In this document: in pieces, positions 27,799 to 37,000 of the stretch | How the letters are laid out: every line of letters begins with the position of its first letter | How positions within the stretch are numbered: position 1 is the first letter of the stretch | Assembly (NCBI GenBank): GCA_910576655.1 | Contig: CAJTJC010000008.1 | Coordinates: 25,220 to 89,219, forward strand | From: an uncultured Christensenella sp. | GTDB lineage: Bacteria; Bacillota; Clostridia; Christensenellales; Borkfalkiaceae | DNA length: 64,000 nucleotides | Direction of reading: 5' to 3' | Notes under the pieces: model-generated | The model's database searches: none | Seen by the model: the letters and a program-made list of their open reading frames with translations, nothing else | Told to the model about the DNA's origin: nothing | Position numbers and translations under genes: made by a program

Positions 27799-29106
27799 TT
27801 AATCCTCTTCCGGATAATCAATTTTTGCAGGCTTTATGAGGTGGGTATTTTTTACGTCGGTATTGATACCGTCGTCCGCCTCGGCAACTATGCCGCGCTG
27901 CAATTTTTCGTAGCCGTATTTTTTTCTTATCGCGTCGACGCAGCGTTCCGCCGCTTCGCGTTTTTTATAGTTCCCGCATGCTTCGTCGTATGTTATCTGC
28001 GACGCACCGTTATCAAAACCGGAAACGGTTACACCGAGAGAACGAACCTTGAACGGCGGACGCACGTGCTTTTCAAACAGCGCGTAAGCATGTGTTGCTA
28101 TTTCACCGCACAGCGCCGTATGCCTGACCTTGGTCTGAACTGAAAAGTCGCTCAAATCGGAATACCTCACCCAAAGGTGGACGGTATCGGCAAGCCCCTG
28201 ACCCGCGTCCCTAAGCCGCGAAGCAACGCTGTCCGCAAGAACGTAAAGTCCGCGCTTGACGCTTCTCAAATCGGTCAAATCACTGGGGTAGGTGCAGGAA
28301 TTGCCTATCGACTTCATTTCGCGCCTGTCGTCCTTGTGCCGCACGGGCTCGTCATCCTCGCCGCGGGCATTGCGCAACAGATTGCGCCCTACCTTGCCGA
28401 ACTGCGCGATTATCTTTTCGTCATCTGCGGCGGCAAGCCTGCCTATGGTATTCAGACCTATTGCTTTAAGCTTTTGCGACGTGCTTCCGCCGACGAACAG
28501 AAGGTCGCCGACGGGCAAGCCGTATATAGTCTGTTTGAAATTCGCCTTGGAAATTACCGACGTTCCGTCGGGCTTTTTCAGCTCCGAGCCCAGCTTTGCA
28601 AACACCTTGTTGAAGGACACCCCGCACGATACGGTAACGCCCAGCTCGCTTCTGACGGTGTTTCTTATAACGTCGCCGAGATGCCGCAAAAATGCGTCGG
28701 TGTATCGCTTTTCGCCGTCCGCAACGGTAAATTTTTCGCCGTCGAAACGAGGAAAAAGCAACGTGCTGTCGCTTATGTCCAGCCAACATTCGTCTATGCC
28801 GTAGCTCTCTATTAAATCGGTATACCGCTCGTATATCCCGCGCACCTCGCGCGAGTACTTGATATATAAATCGAAGTGCGGCGGGACAGTGATTAAATCT
28901 GGGCACTTGCGCTGCGCCTGCCAGATAGCCTCGCCCGTCTTTACCCCGAATTTCTTTGCTTCCTCGCTTTTGGCAAGCACTATGCCGTGGCGCGCCTCCC
29001 TGTCGCCGCAAACCGCAACGGGCTTGCCCACAAGCGTAGGGTCAAGCTGCCGCTCTACCGAAGCGTAAAAATTATTCAAATCGGAATGTACGATTATTCT
29101 TTCCAT
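27799..29106 (-). CDS. dinB: DNA polymerase IV / Y-family polymerase
   Basis: This Y-family translesion polymerase shows HSDLNNFYASVERQLDP with the first catalytic aspartate, the YGIDECWLDISDS palm motif carrying the second and third acidic residues, and SCGVSFNKVFAKLGSELKKP. The C-terminal little-finger domain is present (435 aa in total). The ATG has no Shine-Dalgarno; a TATAAT box with an appropriately spaced TTGATT ends only two bases before it. A strict sigma-A start would then fall inside the codon, so the real transcription start is uncertain. glnN follows. Confidence 0.92.
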   Translation of the reverse strand: MERIIVHSDLNNFYASVERQLDPTLVGKPVAVCGDREARHGIVLAKSEEAKKFGVKTGEAIWQAQRKCPDLITVPPHFDLYIKYSREVRGIYERYTDLIESYGIDECWLDISDSTLLFPRFDGEKFTVADGEKRYTDAFLRHLGDVIRNTVRSELGVTVSCGVSFNKVFAKLGSELKKPDGTSVISKANFKQTIYGLPVGDLLFVGGSTSQKLKAIGLNTIGRLAAADDEKIIAQFGKVGRNLLRNARGEDDEPVRHKDDRREMKSIGNSCTYPSDLTDLRSVKRGLYVLADSVASRLRDAGQGLADTVHLWVRYSDLSDFSVQTKVRHTALCGEIATHAYALFEKHVRPPFKVRSLGVTVSGFDNGASQITYDEACGNYKKREAAERCVDAIRKKYGYEKLQRGIVAEADDGINTDVKNTHLIKPAKIDYPEED

Positions 29107-29133
29107 CTATTATATCTTATTTTTTATCAAAAA

Positions 29134-30351
29134 TCAAGAGGCGGTCAAAATTTCAGTTATCTTATCTATCGTAGTAAAGTACTCCGCAAAGGTCTTCGAG
29201 CAGACCTCCGCGTTTTCTATAACTATGCCGTCCGACCTCAGCCCCGTAAGCGCGAAAGCCATCGCCACTCTATGGTCGCCGAAGGTTTTTAGGTGGGCGG
29301 GTCGGGGTGCAGAGGGGTAAATTTTAACGCCGTCCTCGCGCTCGTCGCACCTGACTCCCATTGCGGCAAGGTTTACGCAGATTGCGCGTATTCTGTCGCA
29401 CTCCTGCCTGCGGATATGCCTTACGTTGATAATTTCGGTAGGTTTGCCGAGATACGGCGCGATTGCCGCAAGCGTCAGCGCCTGGTCGGAAAACGCGCCC
29501 ATATCCGCCGTGCCCCCGTCGAAGTCTTTTAAAAAAGAAATAAATTCCGCGTCGCCCTGAATACTGTTTTGCAGGCCGTCGACGCGAAGGCGCGTGCCTA
29601 AAATTTTATTTGCCGCGTAGAAGTACGCCGCTGCCGAGGCGTCCGGCTCTATATTATACGACCGCGGAGAATACGCCCCGCTTACCGTAAAGCGCGTTCC
29701 GCTTTCGGTAACGGTCGCGCCGAAGCTGCGCATCATTGCGATTGTCATATCTATATACCGTCTGCCGTGCGCGCCCTTTACCCCGACGGTAAACTCTCTG
29801 CCCGCGCAGGTCGCCGAAATGAGCAGCGCAGACAGAAACTGGCTGCTTTCGGTTACGTCGACCTCGGTATCGCGCGCGGCAAGAGTGCCGCGGACCGTGA
29901 ACGGATAACTGTTTTCCTCTTCCGAAAATTCGAAGTGAGCGCCCAGCGTTTTAAGCGCGGCTATCAGCGCGCCGACGGGTCGCCCCTTCATCTGCTGCGA
30001 GCAGTCAAGCTTATACGCCCCGTCGCAAAATGACAGAAATGCGGGCAAAAACCGCGCCGCCGTGCCCGCGCTGCCCACGTTGAGAGTTGCCGATGTAATT
30101 GCGGGCTTTCCGCCGCAGCCCTCTATTTCAAGAGTATTTCCGTCGTAGCGGTGCTTTATTCCGAGCGCGGAAAGGCAATCCAAAAAAGTGCGGCAATCGT
30201 CGGAAAACTGCGCGCCGTGCAGCGTGCTCGTTCCGTCGGCGGCGGCAGCTATAAGCATTGCCCGCGCCGTTATCGATTTAGACCCGGGCACATTTACGTA
30301 AACTTCGTCGCCGCGGGTTTTTCCGTATACGTTTTTTACTGCGTAATTCAT
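29134..30351 (-). CDS. aroA: 3-phosphoshikimate 1-carboxyvinyltransferase (EPSP synthase)
   Basis: AroA joins phosphoenolpyruvate to shikimate-3-phosphate, the penultimate step to chorismate. The start at 30351 overlaps the stop of the preceding U32 gene as ATGA, so the two are coupled. Signatures are VPGSKSITARAMLIAAAADG at the N-terminus, GSAGTAARFLPAF, EPDASAAAYFYAA and FGDHRVAMAFAL near the C-terminus. The 405-aa length is near normal. The alanine-containing GSAGTAARF, where many class I enzymes have GNAGTAMR, is noteworthy for inhibitor sensitivity but cannot be interpreted further here. Confidence 0.94.
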   Translation of the reverse strand: MNYAVKNVYGKTRGDEVYVNVPGSKSITARAMLIAAAADGTSTLHGAQFSDDCRTFLDCLSALGIKHRYDGNTLEIEGCGGKPAITSATLNVGSAGTAARFLPAFLSFCDGAYKLDCSQQMKGRPVGALIAALKTLGAHFEFSEEENSYPFTVRGTLAARDTEVDVTESSQFLSALLISATCAGREFTVGVKGAHGRRYIDMTIAMMRSFGATVTESGTRFTVSGAYSPRSYNIEPDASAAAYFYAANKILGTRLRVDGLQNSIQGDAEFISFLKDFDGGTADMGAFSDQALTLAAIAPYLGKPTEIINVRHIRRQECDRIRAICVNLAAMGVRCDEREDGVKIYPSAPRPAHLKTFGDHRVAMAFALTGLRSDGIVIENAEVCSKTFAEYFTTIDKITEILTAS

Positions 30352-31541
30352 TTTCTGCGCCTTAATATATCGCCCGCGTTCAGCTTTACAGGACATTCGA
30401 GCGTATATTTTTCCTGAACGAGCTTGCAGTCCTCAACCGACGCGCCGTCGCTTGAAAACGCCTTTTTTACGGTAAAGCTTTTGCCGAAGCTGTCCGTAGG
30501 GGACAGCACCTCGAGCACGTCTCCCACCGCAAACCTTCCGCGCATTTCGACGACGGCAAAACCGTCGCCGCCGCTTATCACGTTGCCTATATAGTCGCAG
30601 TCGCCCTTTGTCTGACTGTCGGAATAGTTTACTGTTTCCGCGTTTTCGCCGAAAGCGTACGCCACGGTATAGTCGCGGTGCGCCGCCGTCGTAAGCTCGC
30701 GCGCGACAGTCTTGCCGTAGCCGCCGTCTATACAGCGTCTGTATGCGTTGATTACCGTTGCAAGATAGTATTCGGACTTCATTCTGCCCTCTATCTTGAA
30801 CGAGCATACGCCCGCCTCGGCAAGCTTATCGAGATGCGCGGACATATTCAAATCCTTACTGTTGAGAATATACGCACCGCGTCCGTCCTCTTCCAAATCC
30901 AGCCAGCCGCTGTCCGAAAGCGCGTCCTTTTTTCTTATCGAATAATTCCACCTGCACGCCTGAACGCATTCCCCGCGGTTCGAGGGGCGGGAAGCGAGGT
31001 GGTCCGAAAGCAGACACCTGCCCGAATACGAAATACACATAGCGCCGTGAACGAACGCCTCCAGCTCGACCTCGGGCGCGAAAGCGTGAACGTCCGCAAT
31101 CTCGTCAAGCGACAGCTCGCGGGCGAGAACCACGCGGCTTGCACCCTGCTCGCCCCAGAATTTAACGGCATACTTGTTTGTAAGGTTTGCCTGAGTGGAA
31201 ATATGTATTCCGAGTCCTGGCGCAGCCTTTTTTGCGGCGTAAGCTACGCCGCTGTCGGAAACTATCGCCGCGTCGACCCCCGCCGACCGTAAAAAACCGA
31301 AGTAATCTTCGAGAAGCGCCAAATCGGCGTTCCTTGCGAAAATATTCGCGGTTACGTACAGCTTTTTATTCAGCGAATGTGCAAGCTTGACAGCGGCGCA
31401 AAGCTCGTCGCGGGTAAAGTTATCGGCAAACGAGCGCAGGGAAAAATCCTTGCCGCCCACGTAAGCCGCGTCTGCGCCGAAATAAAACGCAGTTTTCAGT
31501 TTTGAAAAATTGCCCGCAGGCGCCAATAATTCAACCTTCAT
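30348..31541 (-). CDS. trhP: U32-family tRNA uridine-34 hydroxylase (TrhP-like)
   Basis: Once called U32 peptidases, these proteins use prephenate to hydroxylate uridine 34 of tRNA, giving 5-hydroxyuridine. The 397-aa protein begins VELLAPAGNFSKLKTAFYFGADAAYVGG, has the family region VHGAMCISYSGRCLLSDHLASRPSNRGECVQACRW with the iron-sulfur-type cysteines, and FKIEGRMKSEYYLATVINAYR. It overlaps the start of aroA and the end of the methyltransferase gene upstream, so three genes are coupled. The methyltransferase neighbour fits the next step (TrmR), strongly supporting a wobble-modification role. A related rRNA hydroxylase (RlhA) is the alternative. Confidence 0.85.
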   Translation of the reverse strand: MKVELLAPAGNFSKLKTAFYFGADAAYVGGKDFSLRSFADNFTRDELCAAVKLAHSLNKKLYVTANIFARNADLALLEDYFGFLRSAGVDAAIVSDSGVAYAAKKAAPGLGIHISTQANLTNKYAVKFWGEQGASRVVLARELSLDEIADVHAFAPEVELEAFVHGAMCISYSGRCLLSDHLASRPSNRGECVQACRWNYSIRKKDALSDSGWLDLEEDGRGAYILNSKDLNMSAHLDKLAEAGVCSFKIEGRMKSEYYLATVINAYRRCIDGGYGKTVARELTTAAHRDYTVAYAFGENAETVNYSDSQTKGDCDYIGNVISGGDGFAVVEMRGRFAVGDVLEVLSPTDSFGKSFTVKKAFSSDGASVEDCKLVQEKYTLECPVKLNAGDILRRRK

Positions 31542-32194
31542 AGCCTGACCGAAAAGGCGAGCCCGTCGCCTATGTTTATTATCGTTGTTGAAAGCTCGTC
31601 GTCGTTAGTTACCGCGTGCACGTACTCGCATACGTGTTTGTAAAGCATTTTACGCTTTTGGGGAACCTCTGTCTCGCCCGTAAGCCAGCCGAACAGCAGT
31701 ACGTCGTCCGCAATCAGCACTCCGCCGCGTTTAAGTAGCCGTTTGAGCGCGGGCAGATATTTTATATATTGCGCCTTCGCGCAATCCATAAATATAAAGT
31801 CGTATGCGCCGTCAAGCATATCGAGCGCGGCGCACGCGTCGCCTGAAATTGCGTTTACGCGCATATCAACGCCGAAGCATGCGAAATTGCGTTTCGCCTC
31901 GTTATAAAAGCTTTCGTTCTTTTCTACAGTAGTAAGCCGCGCCTCTTTGCACGCGCAAAGCATTGCTATGCCCGAAATGCCCGTTGCCGTACCAAGCTCT
32001 AAAACGTTCTTGGGCTGCAAGGCGCGCAGCTGATTAATTAAAAAAGTAAGCGTTTCGTCGTCCGCGGTGGGGATACGCCTTGCAAACGCGTCCTCGCGCA
32101 GGCGTTGCAGCTCCGCCGAAATCTTCGGACGGTTGAACCGCGCCGTTACCGAGCTTTTTTCACCCGCCGACGTGTCGTAGTGCGCGTAGTCCAT
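31538..32194 (-). CDS. trmR: tRNA 5-hydroxyuridine methyltransferase (TrmR/YrrM-like)
   Basis: This 218-aa class I SAM-dependent O-methyltransferase shows VLELGTATGISGIAMLCA as the SAM glycine loop, TTVEKNESFYNEAKRNF as the acidic loop end and YDFIFMDCAKAQYIKYLP with the metal-binding aspartate typical of COMT-like enzymes. In Bacillus subtilis the homologue YrrM/TrmR methylates ho5U34 to mo5U34 and is encoded beside U32 proteins; here the order trmR-trhP matches. The stop overlaps the trhP ATG by 4 nt. It starts immediately after the RNase J stop codon, so it probably shares that transcript. Confidence 0.83.
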   Translation of the reverse strand: MDYAHYDTSAGEKSSVTARFNRPKISAELQRLREDAFARRIPTADDETLTFLINQLRALQPKNVLELGTATGISGIAMLCACKEARLTTVEKNESFYNEAKRNFACFGVDMRVNAISGDACAALDMLDGAYDFIFMDCAKAQYIKYLPALKRLLKRGGVLIADDVLLFGWLTGETEVPQKRKMLYKHVCEYVHAVTNDDELSTTIINIGDGLAFSVRL

Positions 32195-33985
32195 TTATAT
32201 TTCCACTACTACGGGCACAATCATGGGCGACTGTCTGGTCTTTTTCATCAGATAATTGCGCAGGTTGCGCTTAATCTGCCTTTTCAGCTCGTCCGTATGC
32301 GCGGGGTTGCAGCTGTCTATCGCACGCATAATAACCTCGCGTATTTCCTTGTTGTAGTCGCGGTGGAAGTCGAACACGAACCCGCGCGAGTCGATAGAGG
32401 GCTCGCCCACTACCTCTCCGCCGGATACCGCAACGGTAACTATGAACAGTCCCTCTTCGGAAAGCTGAATTCTGTCCTCAATTACCATGCTCTGGTTTTC
32501 GTCCTCTATGCCCTCGCCGTCGATAAGGCGCGAGCCCGCCTGCACGCTTTCGCCGCGTCTCAGTCCGTGCTGCGTTACCTCTATGCAGTTGCCTATTTCG
32601 GGTATAATCATTTTGTTTTCGGGCATACCCAGTCCGTTTGCAAGCTGCAAATGTTTTTTAAGATGCCTGTACTCGCCGTGCACGGGGATAAAATATTTCG
32701 GCTTCAAAAGGCGGTGCATAATTTTATGCTCCTCGCGGCAGGCGTGACCCGAAACGTGAATATTTTCAAGGCTTTCGTACACTACCTCGGCGCCCAGTCT
32801 GTAAAGGTTGTTTATTACCCTGTACACAAGCTTTTCATTGCCGGGGATAGGCGTTGCGGAAATAATTACCGTGTCGTTTTTACCTACCGTAACCTGCGAA
32901 TTTTCACCGTTAGCCATACGGGTAAGCGCGCTCATAGGCTCGCCCTGACTGCCCGTCGATACGACGAGAATTTCCCCGTCGCGCATGTTTTTGATTTTTG
33001 ATATGTCGATAAGCGCGCCGTCCGGAATACGAACCTCACCTATCTTTTCGGCCGCCTCCAATACGTTGTGCATGCTTCTGCCCGACAGCGCGACCTTTCT
33101 TTTATGCTTTACAGCAAGGTCGATAATCTGTTGCAGACGGTGCACGTTGGAAGCGAAGGTTGCTACGATTATTCTTCTGCCCGCATTCTCCTCGAATAGT
33201 CTGTCAAGCGTATTGCCGACTACGGTCTCGCTCATAGTGTAGCCCGCGCGCTCTATATTGGTGCTTTCGCCCATATACAGCAGCACGCCCGAAGCGCCTA
33301 TATCCGAAATGGTCTTTAAATCGATAGGGTCGCCCGCAACGGGCGTCAAATCGATTTTAAAGTCGCCGCTATGGAAAACGGTGCCGTACGGCGTTTCAAT
33401 CGCAAGCGCGAGCGAGCCCGCTATCGAGTGATTTACGTTAACGGGGCGGATTTTAAAGCAGCCCATCTGAACGGGATGACCGGGGGTCAGCACTATTTCC
33501 TTCGCATCGTTTATTCTGTGCTCGCGCAGCTTGTTATCCACCAGCGCAAGCGTAAGCTTCGTGCCCGCTACGGGTATCTTCAATTCCTTCAAAAGATAGG
33601 GCACGCCGCCGATATGGTCCTCGTGTCCATGCGTAAGAACTAACCCACGTACCTTCTTCTTGTTCTCTACAAGATAAGTCACGTCGGGAACGATTAAGTC
33701 GAACCCGGGCGTTTCGTCGGTCGGAAAAATCGCACCCGCGTCGATTACTATTATATCCTCGCCGCACTCGATTGCGGTCATATTTTTGCCTATTTCGCCC
33801 ACGCCGCCCAGAAATACTATTTTAAGCGGCTTTATTTTTTTGCCTGCGGGCTTTTTGTCCCCCGTGCGTTTGCCCGCGTCCCTGCGGGGCTTTAAAATTA
33901 CTTTCTTATCGCCGCCGTTTTTCTGTACTCTGACGGGCTTGCCCATCGGTCTGCGCGGCTGTCTTTTATTTACTTTTTCTTCCAA
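32195..33985 (-). CDS. rnj: Ribonuclease J
   Basis: RNase J is a metallo-beta-lactamase endo/5'-exoribonuclease acting in mRNA decay and rRNA maturation. The 596-aa protein has a lysine/arginine-rich N-terminal extension of about 50 residues before FLGGVGEIGKNMTAIE. The zinc ligands appear in LTHGHEDHIGG, and the beta-CASP part contains STGSQGEPMSALTRM and HVSGHACREEHK. Translation uses a TTG start (33983-33985) with GGAG seven bases upstream; this is the only start that fits the ribosome-binding site. trmR, trhP and aroA follow without gaps. Confidence 0.94.
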   Translation of the reverse strand: MEEKVNKRQPRRPMGKPVRVQKNGGDKKVILKPRRDAGKRTGDKKPAGKKIKPLKIVFLGGVGEIGKNMTAIECGEDIIVIDAGAIFPTDETPGFDLIVPDVTYLVENKKKVRGLVLTHGHEDHIGGVPYLLKELKIPVAGTKLTLALVDNKLREHRINDAKEIVLTPGHPVQMGCFKIRPVNVNHSIAGSLALAIETPYGTVFHSGDFKIDLTPVAGDPIDLKTISDIGASGVLLYMGESTNIERAGYTMSETVVGNTLDRLFEENAGRRIIVATFASNVHRLQQIIDLAVKHKRKVALSGRSMHNVLEAAEKIGEVRIPDGALIDISKIKNMRDGEILVVSTGSQGEPMSALTRMANGENSQVTVGKNDTVIISATPIPGNEKLVYRVINNLYRLGAEVVYESLENIHVSGHACREEHKIMHRLLKPKYFIPVHGEYRHLKKHLQLANGLGMPENKMIIPEIGNCIEVTQHGLRRGESVQAGSRLIDGEGIEDENQSMVIEDRIQLSEEGLFIVTVAVSGGEVVGEPSIDSRGFVFDFHRDYNKEIREVIMRAIDSCNPAHTDELKRQIKRNLRNYLMKKTRQSPMIVPVVVEI

Positions 33986-34009
33986 TTCAATTCTCCTATA
34001 TGCGAATTA

Positions 34010-34034
34010 AAAGGGGTTGATAAGCAACCCCTTT
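34010..34034 (-). terminator. Terminator of the 1302-aa repeat protein gene
   Basis: A 10-bp stem (AAAGGGGTTG / CAACCCCTTT) lies 14 nt after the stop codon on the minus strand, followed by TTAATTCG. It separates this gene from RNase J. Confidence 0.7.
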
Positions 34035-34047
34035 AAAAATTCTTTCG

Positions 34048-37000
34048 TTACTTTTTTCTTACGTCCTTGACGAGTCCGTCTTCGATAAGCTCGGCTATGG
34101 TCTCGTAAGGGTACATTGCCGCATAGTCGCGTTCGGGGATTTCTCTCTTTTCGCCGTCGCGCTTTGCAAGCATTTCGTCGATAAGTCTTATTGCCTTTCT
34201 TACGCCGAGAGGCGATTTGACTTTTATCATCATGGGCGTTCCCAGCACCGACCTGTTGTCGGAAACGTCCGCGTGGTGGTAAACCGACGTCTTGTATTCG
34301 GTGGGGTCGAGAGCGAGATATATAACCAGCGTCTTGCCGCGTATCTTCATGCGTGCAATGGTTTCTCTGCCCTTATTGAAGCGTTCGTTGCCCCACGCCA
34401 CGTTGGAATTTACCTTCTTGTACGACAGCAGCGCGTGCTTTACTGCGCCGTAATACTGCTTGGTGTCGTCGTCGCTTTGGATAATTCTCGCAATGAAGCT
34501 GCGGTTGTACTTCATCATGTTCTCGAAGTCGACGCCGTTTTCGAAGTCGCCCAGCTCGCCGGGCATGTGCTCGTCTTCCGAGAACTTATCCATATCGAGC
34601 GCGCTTAAAAGAAAGTCGCCGTCGTCATCGTCGTCCTCTTCCTCGTCGGGAAGAACGGTTATGGGCTTAACGAGGTCGCTGACCGTAACAAGCTCCTGCT
34701 CCTCTTCCTCGATTTCGGCAGTCTGCGCCGCGGCGGTTTCGTCGGACGATGCGATTACCGCGCCGCCGATAAGCATACCCTTAATTTCGTCCACGCCGCC
34801 TTCGAGTCTTTCAAGCCGTTCGCTGTCCTCGCTGTCGACGGTGCCGCCGAGCATAGCGGTAAGCTTTTCAACCTCTTCCTGAAGCTTATCGAGACGGGCG
34901 TTGGTTTCTATCGAAAGCTCGCCCTCGACCAGTCGGGAAATTTTTGCGATTTCGCCCGCGATTTTGTCCATGCGCTCGTTTGCGATAACGGGAACGTCGC
35001 CCTCGACGTATTCGGAAATTTTCTTGATGTCGTAGGCAACCCTGTCGAACTGCTCGTAAAGACGAATATCCGTTTCGACGTTTCTCGGCTCGCCGCCGTT
35101 TGTAACCACGCCCGCAACGGCTATGCCGCCGACTATGGCGTTAATCTTTCTGATGTTGTCCTCAACGCTGTCGAAGCGGGCGGAAACTCCCTTTTCGATT
35201 TCTGCCGCGACTATTCCCGACAGCTTTTCGTAATCCTCTTCGGTAGCGTCCTCGTACTCTTCGTAATCTTCGCCGCCCGAAATAAGCTCGGTAAGCGAAT
35301 TTATTTTATCCTCTACGCTGTCGAAACGGGCGGAAACGATTTCCGTAAGGCGGGTATATTCGCCGTCGTCGGCCTCTTCCGCTTCGGTATATTCCTCTTC
35401 GACCTCTTCGGTCTCTTCCACGGTCATAAGCTCTGTAAGCGAGGTAAGCTTTTCCTCAACCGTATCGAAGCGCGAGGAAATGCTGCTTTCCATTCTTTCG
35501 ACCAGCTCGGACAGGCGCGCGTATTCCTCTTCGGAAACGTCCTCTGCCTCGTAGACCTCTTCCTCGGTATCCTCGTACGCTTCTTCGCTTTCTTCCGCGT
35601 ACTCCTCTTCGGCTTCTTCGGGCTCGACGACCTCTTCCTCGGCGTTTTCGAACATTTCGGTCAGCGAGGTCAGCTTTTCTTCCACGCTGTCAAGGCGGGA
35701 AGCAACGCCCTTTTCTATCTCGGACGCGACTATTTCGGAAAGCTGAGAATAGTCCGCGTCGTCGTATTCAACGGCTTCGGCGTACTCGCCCTCGCTCTCT
35801 TCTACTACGATATTCGAAACGAGCTCGTATATTTTTGCAATATCCTCTTCGACCTTATCGAAACGCGAAGCCGTGCCCTTTTCGATTTCGGAAGCAACGA
35901 CCTCGGACAGTGAAGCAAGCTCTTCCTCGGTAATCCCGTCCGAAGCATATTCCTCTTCAACCTCTTCGGTTTCCTCCGTCTCGGACTCTTCCTCGTATTC
36001 CTCTTCGGACTCTTCCTCGGAAGGCGTAAGCAGCTCGGTAATTTTAGCAATGCTTTCTTCGAGCTTGTCGAACCGCGCTTCCGTATCCTTGTGTATTTCG
36101 TCGGTGACGATTGCGGTAATTCTCGAAATACCGTCGTCGTCGATAACTATGTCGTAATTGTTGTCCTCCTGCCTTTCGATAAGGCGCTCGGAAATTTCGT
36201 TGCAGATAGCCTCGCTGTCAAGCGTGGGCTGGGGCATAGCCGAAACCACGTCGATAACGGCGCCCGTAACCTTGTCTGCAATTTCTTCGGTATCGAATTC
36301 GGGCAGGTAGTTGGAAAGCACCGCCGCAGCCTTGTCTGCGATGGCGTCCTCGTTTATACCCGCAACCGTAATCTTTTCGCTTATGCGTTCGGCCATATCC
36401 TCGTAGTCGGGCGCGTTCGCGGCGTTGATGTCGAGAACGTCCCTAAGCTTGTCGGCTATAACGGAAGAAATGGCGTTGTAGTCCAGCTTTTCGGCAATTT
36501 CCTTGGATATGGACGCGCAGCCCGCGTCGTCGACGAGAATTTCGAAGTCCTCGGGTTTAAGGCTGCCGACTTTGAGCGCGATAGCGTCCGCAAGGTCCTC
36601 CCGGTCAATGGCGACCTCCGACGCGGCAGGCGCAGCCTCGGCAATCATTACGTTTATGCGCGCTGCGATTTTCTCGACGAGCGCGTCGTCGTCGAATTCC
36701 ACGCTGTCAGACTGTACTTCCGCAACGGGCGCAGCCTCCGCGGCGATATTGAGCTTTTCGGCGATTCTGTCGGCAAGCGACTGCTCGTCGATTTCGACGG
36801 GCGCGGCCTCCGCCGTGACGTTGAGCTTTTCGGCGATTTTGTCGGCAAGCGACTGCTCGTCGATTTCAACGGGCGCAGCTTCCGCCGTGACGTTGATTCT
36901 GCCAGCAAGCCTTTCGGCAAGCGCGTCTTCGTCAAGCGGCTCAGCTTTCGCTTCCGCGACGATTTCGCTTACCCTGTCCGCAAGCTTTTCTATCATGGCG

